The translations under genes and the position numbers were made by a program. 64,000 nucleotides of DNA from Prostheceraeus crozeri (taxonomy: Eukaryota; Platyhelminthes; Polycladida; Euryleptidae). Shown here piece by piece: positions 21,586-29,706 of the stretch. Each line of letters opens with the position of its first letter. Within the stretch, counting starts at the first letter, position 1. The stretch is taken from NCBI GenBank assembly GCA_907163375.1, contig CAJQUW010015600.1, positions 124,001 through 188,000 of the forward strand, read 5' to 3'. The notes below the pieces were generated by a model. The model made no database searches, was not told the origin of the DNA, and saw nothing but the letters and a program-made list of their open reading frames with translations.

Positions 21586-21623
21586 GACTTTCAGTCGGGG
21601 CAAAGCCCCTCGAGGCGAAGCCT
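21586..21623. repeat. Three adjacent GC hairpins at the ATPase 3' end
   Basis: GACT-TTC-AGTC (21586-21596), GGGGC-AAA-GCCCC (21597-21609) and AGGC-GAA-GCCT (21613-21623) follow each other almost without spacers. The last overlaps the ATPase stop codon at 21622-21624. Confidence 0.8.
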
Positions 21624-22388
21624 AGTCAGAGAACAATTGTTCGATAACTCTATCATGAATTTTTTTATCAATATTAATTGTAATGAAGCCATAATCTTTT
21701 GATCAAGCATTGTTACACGATTGTTTAAATTCATCTTTATTTCTTACACATAAATCTCTTAACCAATCACTTAAGTTTCTTGCATTTATTTCAAATAGTA
21801 TAAATATATTTGCATTCTTTCTAATAACACTTCCGTCTAATGAATACATACTTTGTGCTAAATAAAATACACAACAGTTATTATGTCTACCTCTTGTGAA
21901 ATAATTTCTCTGAACTGACTGATTTCTGTCATTAACACAATCATCAAAAATTACACAATGTTTCATTGTTTTATCTAGTTTACTAGGATCTTGCATATTA
22001 CCACTATCATCTATTAATTGTATCTTTATATGCTTATTTTTATTGGATTCAACTAACTGATTGTTTTTTGCTGCTTCTTCACACCACGAACTTATTTCTT
22101 CTTCATCTTCAGATTTTTCATATTCTTTGAATAATGAAGCAATTGCTGTTTTTTTAAGATTATTTTCAAATCCATATTTTAAAAATTGATAGACGGGTTG
22201 TTCTGCTGTTGTTGTATAAATTATAAGATTGTTATAATCCAAAAAATTTGGAGTCGTTAAAATTTTAAATAATAGATATGTTTTTCCACAACCTGATCTT
22301 CCACAAATAACTGACAAAACTTTATTAGATAAATTTGGATGATGATTAAATTTGAGTTTTTTTAATTTAATGGAAGCACTTCACTCAT
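21622..22388 (-). pseudogene. ATP: Genome-packaging ATPase (FtsK/HerA-type)
   Basis: The minus-strand protein of about 255 residues has Walker A GRSGCGKTY, Walker B HCVIFDDCVND and the downstream NNCCVFYLAQS strand common to Polinton and other double-jelly-roll virus packaging ATPases. It would pump DNA into the procapsid. The ATG is at 22386-22388, and a one-base loss near 22357-22370 (a T7 run on the plus strand) separates the first 8 codons from the rest. A TGA at 21703 interrupts the frame, yet 26 more sensible codons (starting SKDYGFITINID) follow to the TAG at 21622. Confidence 0.88.
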
Positions 22389-22460
22389 TTTTTAATAAAA
22401 AATTTTATTTTTATTTTAAAAGAAGAAGAAGAAGAAAATTAAACTTCTCTAGCTTCGCGT

Positions 22461-22544
22461 GGGAGTTTATACCTCTCGAACGGGAGTTTATACCTCTCGA
22501 ACGGGAGTTTATACCTCCCGAACGGGAGTTTATACCTCCCGAAC
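22461..22544 (+). repeat. 21-bp minisatellite, four copies
   Basis: Four exact-length copies of GGGAGTTTATACCTCTCGAAC; the last two have CCC for CTC. They overlap the end of the penton-like gene: its stop codon lies in the fourth copy, so expansion of the repeat has set the C-terminus. Confidence 0.9.
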
Positions 22545-23319
22545 CAAAAGCTCTATCATAATCTCTTCACCTCCAAAATTTATTTCTTGTCCTTTTTCAT
22601 CAGTGATTCTCATGTTAATGTTGTTAATAGTTTTTCTTGTAATAGGGAAATATATTAATGTTTGTGGAATTACATTTAATCTATAACCAATGGGTACAGT
22701 AAAAGCTGGAAAAATGAATATTAAATTTGACAATTTACCATTTATATATCCTCCTTCAATAAGGTCACAATGTACAACAATTGAATTATTTCAGTTATTT
22801 TTGGAATCTTCTCACCTACATGATAACCTTGACTATATAGGTTTGTTTATTAAATCCTAATATCTTTGACAATGATCTGTCATGATTAAAATCAACTTGA
22901 TGATTTTCGTCTAAAGTAAGAGAAAATTTATTAACTGCCGGTTCAACTGCAAAATGTAATTGTTTCTTATCTTTAAATGGTATACCTAAATGTCTCTTAA
23001 TTTCATTTGATATTGATTCAACTTCGTAAGAACCAGGAAGAAAAGTTTGTATTTTCCATGTTTTACCTTTATCAGTAGAATATCTAAATTGATCATTCAC
23101 ATCTTTGATAACGTTTTGAATAGTGTTAAATGTGGAGAAACTAGTCAATGCAGTTTGATAATTTTTATTTTGTTCCAAATGTAGAATGGGTTCTAAATTA
23201 CAAGTGTGTGATGAAGTAGTTGTTATAATTTTTAACGTCGTACTAAATTTTGATGAACCCAAAATCTCTGTCAAATTTTCTAAATGATTATTAATTTTGT
23301 CTAAATCTGCTGAACACAT
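22530..23319 (-). pseudogene. mCP: Minor capsid protein, penton-like
   Basis: The first frame (22816-23319) contains FLPGSYEVESISNEIKRHLG and a Leu/Asn-rich jelly-roll-like region. After two frame breaks (about 22847 and about 22785) the reading resumes with VVHCDLIEGGYINGK and NLIFIFPAF, then ITDEKGQEINFGGEEIMIELL. This order (GSYE, then VHCDL, then ITDxxGxxxxFxGE) is that of the Polinton/adintovirus minor capsid (penton) protein, which closes the five-fold vertices. It lies between the ATPase and the 23410 gene. Confidence 0.8.
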
Positions 23320-23390
23320 TTTTTAGTTGAAATTTTGACTTAATGTCTTTTATAAAAAAAAAATTAAAAACAACAACATATTTCAGCTAC

Positions 23391-23420
23391 GGGCGAGCCC
23401 TTAAAGACATCAGAGATGTC
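23391..23420. repeat. Two GC hairpins at the 3' end of the 23410 gene
   Basis: GGGC-GA-GCCC (23391-23400) and GACATC-AGA-GATGTC (23406-23420) have perfect stems; the second overlaps the stop codon region of the upstream minus-strand gene. Confidence 0.75.
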
Positions 23421-24326
23421 CCGTTATACTTTTATAATCCTCTTCATTTAGAATCTTCTTTTCTAACAGTCTTTTTAATATAGCATGAATTTTATTGAAA
23501 CTAGAATTATGTCCTTCTTTTATTGCCGATATTAAAATATTTAATCTATTTAGTAATTCTTGTGGATCATCTGGTAAAAATACAGTTGTTTCTGTTTTCT
23601 GTTTTTCAGATAAACCTTTTCCTATTTTAACTCCCGTTGATAATAAATTTTCAAATTGTTTATAACGTCTAAGAGATTTTACTGCACCAACTCTATCTAA
23701 CATAGCTTTATATTTTATGAGATCTTCTACAGCATAATTATTTAAATCTGCTCCTCTTAAAAGATCAACATAATTTCTATCTAAATTAAAAGAATATTTA
23801 TCTGGTAAAAAATTAAACCTCGAAAAGGTTGTGGAAATATTTCTTTTTGTCCGAGATAAAATCTAGGTATTGTTTTTCCATCTATAAATGAAATAGAATG
23901 TTCAAATTGCATAGATTTTGGTAATTTCTTATTAATGTTTGATTCTAGTAATCCATAGTCATCTAATATAGTTTTGTGTTCTGGATCTGTTATATCAATT
24001 TATTTATCATTATTTGTACTTTCTTTTTCAAGAGTTTTAAATGGTTTCATAGTTTTTTCAAAATCAGTTTTTACTTGCTCGGTTTGCTGCATTTTTTCAA
24101 ACATATCAGATTGAATACCAGCTTTTATCATTCTATGTTGAAGATGATTTTCTTTCATAATATTTCTTTGTTTTATTAACTCTTCTAATTGTTTAATTCT
24201 TTTAAAATCATCAGCTTTAATTTTATCCATTTTTGAAATATAATATTTGAATTTTGTGGTAACATTGGAATACAACAAAAACATTTTACTGAACAAATTA
24301 TTTTTTATTGCTTTGCTGTCTGACAT
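23410..24326 (-). pseudogene. Conserved-looking Polinton protein of unknown function
   Basis: About 305 codons. The N-terminal ORF (24000-24326) is a helical Lys/Glu/Gln-rich segment ending at TAA 24000. The frame then continues in the same register (starting IDITDPEHKTILDDYG) to an A6/T6 frameshift at 23807-23812, and a last part ends at 23410 (NEEDYKSITGHL). The order coiled-coil N-terminus, a glycine-containing middle and a VEDLI-type helix resembles the protein encoded next to the ATPase in the second Polinton (28051-28782), so the two may be distant homologues; this is inference from layout and short matches only. Confidence 0.5.
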
Positions 24327-24350
24327 CTTTTCGTTTAAAGTTTTCTCGTT

Positions 24351-25094
24351 TTAAGTTTTGTTTAATAAAGTTTTGTTTAATAAAGTTTTGCTTAAATTTT
24401 TCCTTAAAGTTTTTAGCTCTTCTAAAAAAATTTTGTCATTTTCTTCATTAGAAATTTTACCACCAGTAAAAGTTCTACCATCACTCGAAATTTTGCCATC
24501 CTGTTTATTCTTATCATCAACTTTTTCTGACTGTAATTGAAATGATATTTGATTTACTTCATTAGCTATTTGATCAAATTTTTCAATCTCATCTAACGTA
24601 ATAACATTATCATCACATACTCTTTGAAAGTAGTAATGTAGTTTATCATAGACTTCTTTAATATGTAAATGCTTAGTTTTTAATGATTTTCGTTTCTTAG
24701 TTATTAAAGATTTATCTAACATTGTAACAAGTGAAGTTGCAAAAACACCCGTACCTGTTAAAGCTGTAGCAACTACTGGAATTACTAAAACACCTGAAGA
24801 TATAACAATTGTTAAAGCACCTAAACTTATTGTTAAGAATATGCCAATTCCTTGTGTTACATTCTTAACTTTAGTCCATCTCTTTCTTAATTTTTTATAA
24901 TGCTCTAATCTTAATAATAATTGAGATTCCTTATCTTTCATATAGCGTACTCTATCTTTGTGTTTTTCTTTATTCATTTTTTCAATGTTAATCTTTTCAA
25001 TGTCCATTAGAGTAGAACTACGTTCATATGATAGCGAAGGATATATTCTTGAGGTTCCTTCCACTTTTGTTTCATCCAATTTTGTTTCTTCCAT
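24351..25094 (-). CDS. TIR-encoded membrane/coiled-coil protein, 247 aa
   Basis: The ATG at 25092-25094 gives MEETKLDETK...; a longer frame upstream has no ATG. Residues 40-85 are basic and helical, 90-120 form one or two hydrophobic segments (FLTISLGALTIVISSGVLVI then a Gly/Thr-rich TALTGTGVFATS), and the rest is helical and charged. The first 112 codons lie in the right TIR, so the 5' half and promoter are duplicated at the other end of the element. Intact. A membrane or membrane-penetration role is plausible from composition; no family recognised. The C-terminal end repeats LLNKT. Confidence 0.6.
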   Translation of the reverse strand: MEETKLDETKVEGTSRIYPSLSYERSSTLMDIEKINIEKMNKEKHKDRVRYMKDKESQLLLRLEHYKKLRKRWTKVKNVTQGIGIFLTISLGALTIVISSGVLVIPVVATALTGTGVFATSLVTMLDKSLITKKRKSLKTKHLHIKEVYDKLHYYFQRVCDDNVITLDEIEKFDQIANEVNQISFQLQSEKVDDKNKQDGKISSDGRTFTGGKISNEENDKIFLEELKTLRKNLSKTLLNKTLLNKT

Positions 25095-25565
25095 TTTCAA
25101 ATGAATATTTTGAATAAATATTTTGAATAAATATTTTGAATACAATCTTCTGCTATATTAGGTCAACGTGATATTTTTTGGACTACCTAAATTTTCATCT
25201 GCCTACATTTTCGACCTTCGGCTACGTGATATTTTCGGTCACGTGATATTTTTTAGATTGCGTGATATTTTAAGACCGCCTAAATTTTCGTCCACGTGAT
25301 ATTTTGAGACCGCCTAAATTTTCGATTACGGGATATTTTGGGACCGCCTAAATTTTTGAAATTTTGATTTTTTTTGAAAATTTGTCACTACCTAAATTTT
25401 CGCCCTTCGGCCTTCGGCCACGTGAAATTTGAAATCTACCTAAATTTTTGAAATTTTGATTTTTTGAAAATTTTGAAAAAACCCGCAAAAGTGTGACATC
25501 CGGCGCAAGCGAAGCGAAGCAAAGCGAAGCGAAGCGTCGCGCCGGATGTCACACTATATACTACT
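24760..25565 (-). repeat. Right terminal inverted repeat of the Polinton (806 bp)
   Basis: The mirror of 7707-8512. It includes the terminal hairpin at 25490-25555 (17-bp stem, pentamer-repeat loop), the AAAATTTAGG/CACGTG repeat block and the first part of the 24351-25094 gene. It ends CTATATACTACT next to the target duplication CAAGCC at 25566-25571. Confidence 0.95.
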
Positions 25566-25828
25566 CAAGCCCATTTTTCTCTCCGCTAGTGAACAAGCTC
25601 TTGTCAGTGTAGTTAGAAAGTTTATCATATTGTACAAAAGTTTTTGCTGCGACACAGGTTGATAAAGTGATAATGTAGTCAAATAGTTTTATCGTGACAC
25701 GCGTTTGTGAAAGTAAAGTATTAGATTCCAGTGAGTCATCAATACTGGCAAAGGTGTACAAGTCATATCAAGCATATTCAACTGAGTGTCCATTCCTGAC
25801 ACTCATCATCATTTGAAATTATTTGAAG

Positions 25829-26337
25829 ATGAAAAGTTGCATTCGTTTCCCAACTTCATGGTTTGTAGCAAGAGAGCTTGGTTGTTCGTTGAAGGCTATA
25901 GAAAGTTTTACAAATGTAAATGAAAATATTAAAGTTGTCGCTTTAGTTGAAAGACTAATGGATCTAGATGAGCATGCTACGAATCATCATTTGGATCGAA
26001 GATGGATAGAGGATTTTTCCATGCTGCAATGTAATGATAGTGAAAATAGGAGGATGAAATTGGTGCGATCTGGAGTGAAAAGAAAAAAGTGACATTTACA
26101 ACTGATTTGTCAAGTAGCTCTACCAATAAAAGTGACTTCAGAAAGAAATTGGAAGAAGAGACATTTAAATTATTATGTGAACGGAACTGCGTTGAGTGTT
26201 TTAAAGGGGAACGGTCCCTTCTCTTTTTACCATGTTGTCATACTGTTATGTGTTCTACGTGCTATGTACCTTTGGAAACTGTGTTGTGTCTCATCTCTGA
26301 TCAAGAAATAATTTCAACAGTCAATGTATATAAATGA
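25829..26337 (+). pseudogene. RING-finger protein (IAP-like RING), frameshifted
   Basis: The first frame (ATG at 25829, MKSCIRFPTSWF...) ends at 26092, and a second frame starting in the same few bases carries the RING. The break is at an A6 run (about 26083-26088). The RING ligands read CVEC, then LPCCHTVMCSTC, the spacing of IAP/MEX-type RINGs. The last CPxC pair is reduced to LCLIS, so the final cysteine is missing. RING domains recruit E2 enzymes for ubiquitin transfer, and large DNA viruses often carry such genes to act on host defence or apoptosis; that use here is inference. The N-terminal 88 residues are not recognised. Confidence 0.6.
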
Positions 26338-26690
26338 TTTTGATGCAATCCTTGTCGATTTTAGAACAGTCATCTATGACCATGACACCACTGTATCACC
26401 GTCTCATTGAAAAGAGAAAACATGATTATACAAGGCAGTGGATTCTTGTGTTGGAAAAACTATTATCATCCAGTGATTGTAGAGAGATGATACATCGTCT
26501 GAGTAATGCTATCATCATTCACGCAAACTGTGAAGATGTTGACTATATGCTATCTTATAATTGTAAACCAAAGCAGTTTACGAATACACTTTCATCACTG
26601 ATACATCATGGTCTTCTTTCATTACTTTGCTTGGAGTTATGTATTCTACACGTTGCTTATGGGAAGCCTTTTCCACTTAAGCACAATTGA
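26334..26690 (+). CDS. Hypothetical protein, 118 aa
   Basis: This starts at an ATG that overlaps the RING stop (ATGA) and ends inside the next ORF. Helical, with a Leu-rich hydrophobic stretch (LLSLLCLELCILHV) near the C-terminus. No family recognised. The start overlap and the same strand suggest it belongs to the element, but it could also be a chance ORF. Confidence 0.35.
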   Translation: MILMQSLSILEQSSMTMTPLYHRLIEKRKHDYTRQWILVLEKLLSSSDCREMIHRLSNAIIIHANCEDVDYMLSYNCKPKQFTNTLSSLIHHGLLSLLCLELCILHVAYGKPFPLKHN

Positions 26691-26970
26691 TGCAAAGGCA
26701 TTAAACTTTACAAGCATCATCGTACAAACAGATTGTTCATGTCTGGCTCATAGCATATCAGCAAACGATACAGCTGAACTGCTTCCATTGAACTATAGTA
26801 TGTCACTGAATGATACATTACAGCTACCCACACATGTATCTGCTTCTGACTATCCCACTAGTACTGTGGCTGTTCTCAGTGTATTGCTTTTTATTAGTGC
26901 TGTACTCAATGTCTTCCTCTATTTCATCGCGTTTACGTCGGTGATGTTTCGACGCTGCTGTCGTGTTTAA
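26608..26970 (+). CDS. Small type I membrane glycoprotein, 120 aa
   Basis: An N-terminal hydrophobic signal (YVFYTLLMGSLFHLS) is followed by an ectodomain of about 55 residues with four N-glycosylation sequons (NFT, NDT, NYS, NDT) and two cysteines, then one transmembrane segment (VAVLSVLLFISAVLNVFLYF) and a short basic cytoplasmic tail (RRCCRV). The layout is that of small viral envelope- or E3-type glycoproteins. Intact. Function unknown; it lies between the RING and pVI-like genes of the second Polinton. Confidence 0.6.
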   Translation: MVFFHYFAWSYVFYTLLMGSLFHLSTIDAKALNFTSIIVQTDCSCLAHSISANDTAELLPLNYSMSLNDTLQLPTHVSASDYPTSTVAVLSVLLFISAVLNVFLYFIAFTSVMFRRCCRV

Positions 26971-27001
26971 GCAAAGAACACTCTAACATCCACCTGTAAA
27001 A

Positions 27002-27394
27002 ATGGCTATACGTCGTTCATCTCACCGTTCGCGCAGACAAATCAAATGTGTCAATCAAATGCAAACAAAAAATCTGTCTCACTCTTCGTCGCTTATTAAA
27101 ATTAAAGCTATCTCATCGATGTGAGGCAATGAAGCCTTCATTCGTAAAATGTGCTCGGAAATACGAAAAGTGCGTTGTATGACATTAAATAGCAAAAAGG
27201 CCAATGCAATTGCCAGGCATGGTAAAGTTCTTCGCACCTTGAGCAATCCAAACACATCAATTCCTACAAAGCGCAAACTATTATCACAGCGCGGTGGCTT
27301 CTTGCCACTTTTAGCGCCTATCATCATGGCAGCTGCCGGTCCTGCTTTGGGAGGATTAGCTGGTGCTCTCGCGAATAAAGCCATTAATGGATAG
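27002..27394 (+). pseudogene. pVI/pX-like membrane-active virion protein
   Basis: The ATG at 27002 begins a very basic N-terminus (MAIRRSSHRSRRQIK). The frame is interrupted by TGA at 27122-27124 and continues in the same register through RKVRCMTLNSKKANAIARHG to LLSQRGGFLPLLAPIIM and GGLAGALANKAING. The RGG followed by a hydrophobic Gly/Ala helix parallels KNGGILPLIPLII at about 12665 in the first Polinton. It may be a protease-processed DNA-binding and membrane-lytic protein, by analogy with adenovirus pVI and pX. Confidence 0.6.
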
Positions 27395-27433
27395 ATACTA
27401 AGTTAAATGGTATGACTTTTCATCAAAATCAAC

Positions 27434-28054
27434 ATGGATTTCCGTTTACGCTGTAATCGCACTATGTGTATCGTAGGACCCTCTCATAGTGGGAAGACAC
27501 ATTTAACACTGCAATTGTTGGAGCGTCATAATGAGATTTTTGACTGCATACCGAATCGTGTTGTTTGGTGCTATGGAATTTATCAACATAACTTACATCG
27601 TGAATTGGTTGGTAAGGGTCACTTGGTTCAACCGGGGATTATCAGCACTGCTGATATTCAACCTTATGATATTATCATTCTTGATGATTTACTTAATGAG
27701 AGTAAGAACTCACAAGAAGTAACTGCTATGTTTACCAAGGCTGCTCATCACAAACCATGCTTTATCATTTTTATTATGCAAAATCTTTTTCCAAGTGGAA
27801 AGGAAGCACGGACTCGAAGTCTAAACACGCATTACTACATCATCTTTAAAAATCCTCGCAATAAAAGTCAAGTTGAATTCCTATCTCGACAAGTTCTTCC
27901 ACGCAAGTCAAAAGCCTTAATTGAAGTATTTGAGGCTGCTACGGAAAAACCCTATAATTATTTATTTTCGGACTTTACCCAGGAGTGTCCTGAGGATTAT
28001 CGCTTACGCAGTCATCTCTTTGAGAAACCCATGATCACATATAAATTGTTATGA
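27434..28054 (+). CDS. ATP: Packaging ATPase of the second Polinton, 206 aa
   Basis: Walker A is GPSHSGKTH (residues about 14-22) and Walker B is YDIIILDDLLNE. A C-terminal KSQVEFLSRQVLP segment resembles the sensor region of A32/FtsK-like Polinton ATPases. It starts MDFRLRCNRTMCIV. The ORF is complete and unbroken. Its stop overlaps the next start (ATGA at 28051-28054). The sequence is far from the 21622-22388 ATPase, so the two elements belong to different lineages. Confidence 0.88.
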   Translation: MDFRLRCNRTMCIVGPSHSGKTHLTLQLLERHNEIFDCIPNRVVWCYGIYQHNLHRELVGKGHLVQPGIISTADIQPYDIIILDDLLNESKNSQEVTAMFTKAAHHKPCFIIFIMQNLFPSGKEARTRSLNTHYYIIFKNPRNKSQVEFLSRQVLPRKSKALIEVFEAATEKPYNYLFSDFTQECPEDYRLRSHLFEKPMITYKLL

Positions 28055-28782
28055 GTGGTTTTCAACGCATGATTGCTATTCCACAAGAAGAATATATACA
28101 TGTGACTACAATGCAGAGTGTTCAACAACCTTGGGCAAATCAAATGTCACAACTTAATCAGCAATATGAACAAGAAGCTGCACAAAGTAAAAACCCATAT
28201 GATCGTTTGATAAAGCAGAGTTCTACCTTAGAAGAAATGAAACTATTGAAAGAAAAATTTCGCAATGATCTTTCGCTTGGTTCACCCAAACCCTATCGCA
28301 ATCGCGCACTGAGCTTATATCGAAGTCTCGAACCCAACATGAAAATCACTCAACGAGGTGAAGTGGTAGGTGATGATGGTGGAGTCATTAGAGACTCAAG
28401 AGTGGAAGATTTAATTAATCACGCTGTTCGTGATCGTCGTCGTCACTTTACACCTACAGGATGGGAGTTCTTTTTAAAAAGTATGAAGAAATTCAATGTT
28501 TCAAAGGCAATTCTTAGTCGTGATACCATAGAGGAAATGGAAAATGATTCTACACCTAGGAAGAGAAAGTTGCAAAGTGCAGAGAGACCTAAAAAGAGAA
28601 TCGAGCAAACTTTGAAAACACTCGAGAAGTTGCCCAAGCGTATACCAAAACATTCAACACGTTATCCATCATTTGATTTTATCACAAACTTCCAATATGA
28701 AGAAGCTATGTTGCATCCCATGTTCAGAGTTGCCAAACTTTCATGTGTCATTGAACTGCTTAAGTACATGATGCAAAAGTGA
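28051..28782 (+). CDS. Conserved-looking Polinton protein between ATPase and integrase
   Basis: 243 aa, intact, overlapping the ATPase stop by 4 nt. The N-terminal half is a helical Gln/Glu/Lys region (NQQYEQEAAQSKNPYDRL), followed by GEVVGDDGGVIRDSRVEDLI, a RRHFTPTGWEFFLKSM block and a basic Pro-containing tail (RKRKLQSAERPKKR) that looks like a nuclear localisation signal. Genes of this type often accompany the packaging ATPase in invertebrate Polintons, but their function is not known to me. See 23410-24326 for a possible counterpart. Confidence 0.6.
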   Translation: MSGFQRMIAIPQEEYIHVTTMQSVQQPWANQMSQLNQQYEQEAAQSKNPYDRLIKQSSTLEEMKLLKEKFRNDLSLGSPKPYRNRALSLYRSLEPNMKITQRGEVVGDDGGVIRDSRVEDLINHAVRDRRRHFTPTGWEFFLKSMKKFNVSKAILSRDTIEEMENDSTPRKRKLQSAERPKKRIEQTLKTLEKLPKRIPKHSTRYPSFDFITNFQYEEAMLHPMFRVAKLSCVIELLKYMMQK

Positions 28783-28898
28783 TTCATACTAGACGGCTCA
28801 AAAAAAGTAGCAAAAACAGGTCTCAAACACAGACGCAAACCCTAGCGGAGAAAAAGACTGATACTTTGAGGCAAATAAACTATCCCTCTCAATAGACG

Positions 28899-29317
28899 AT
28901 GGATGAACATCTGAAATCAATTTACTATAACCCAAAGCATTATGCAGGTTATGCTTCAGTGAAAAAGTTGTCACAAGCAAGTGGTTATTCACAGAAACAA
29001 GTGAAGAGATGGTTAAAAGCTCAACCTGCATATACATTGCACACACAAGTTCGAAAACGTTATCCTACCCGTTCTTATATCGTTCATGATATTGATGAAC
29101 AATGGCAAGCAGATTGGGCTGATGTTTCTTTATTAGCTAAAAAGAATAAAGGCTATCGCTTTCTCCTGTCATTGACTTATTTTCCCGTCATGCTTGGGTT
29201 CAACCATTCAAAACAAAACGTGGTGAAGATGTGGCCGAGGCTTTCCAAAATATTTTCAGTGAAGGACGCATTACCACGCGTATTCAGACTGATCAAGGGA
29301 AAGAGTTTGAAAACAGA
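28899..29317 (+). pseudogene. INT: Polinton integrase, 5' part, interrupted by hAT array
   Basis: The ATG at 28899 starts MDEHLKSIYYNPKHYAGYAS, an N-terminal helix-turn-helix type region (LSQASGYSQKQVKRWLK), then DEQWQADWADVS with the first catalytic Asp. A one-base shift near 29171 moves the reading to another frame; in that frame the core continues through the second Asp in IQTDQGKEFEN up to 29317, where the hAT array begins. The remaining piece is at 38756. It is therefore doubly broken: a frameshift and an insertion of 9.4 kb. Confidence 0.85.
29310..29317 (+). repeat. Target-site duplication AAAACAGA (left)
   Basis: Repeated at 38748-38755 immediately after the terminal CCACCACTG of the hAT array. 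8 bp is the hAT duplication length. Confidence 0.92.
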
Positions 29318-29706
29318 CAGGGGTGGCGCTACGGGGGGTCCTGAGCATGCCTAGGAAGATGCCCCCCCCCAAGAAAATTATTGGACCCCCCCCGGATTAA
29401 ATTTTGTCGGCAGTCGGCCTCCAGCACCTATATTTTGCATTACAATAATAGAGAGTACAGTTACCAATCGTTGCATTAGATATTGACTTGGATTGCTAGC
29501 CAAGTCAGCAACATTTACTACAAGCATTTTTGTTTACAACGTTATCTCTTTATCCTGTTGAGCGGTAGCAAGATTGTATAGGGAAGAGATTTTCTCTGTG
29601 TCGAGTTTTTGGTTATTTGATAATTGTTGACACGTGCACAACTATAATAGATGATCATTAAACACAAGATAAAAGTTTTATCGTCTTGTTAAGGTTCGGT
29701 ATCACG

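Larger units (their letters stand above)
7707..25565. mobile_element. Polinton/Maverick (adintovirus-like) element, full length
   Basis: The element is bounded by perfect-start inverted repeats (AGTAGTATATAG at both ends) and by the 6-bp direct repeat CAAGCC (7701-7706 and 25566-25571). 6-bp duplications and long TIRs are hallmarks of Polintons. It encodes the Polinton core set: protein-primed family B polymerase, retroviral-type integrase, adenain-like protease, packaging ATPase, and major and minor capsid proteins. It also has a PLA2 domain, a pVI-like protein and a fibre-like protein. Genes on the minus strand occupy most of it; the protease, the 16068 gene and the 8673 gene are on the plus strand. 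It is strongly AT-rich. At least eight in-frame stops and about nine frameshifts are visible, so this copy is either decaying or carries assembly errors. Confidence 0.95.

Noticed and set aside
12077..27124. TGA read as a sense codon (recoding) in Polinton genes
   Set aside because: TAA stops and frameshifts also interrupt these genes, and TGG is used normally for Trp, so decay or sequence error explains the data better.
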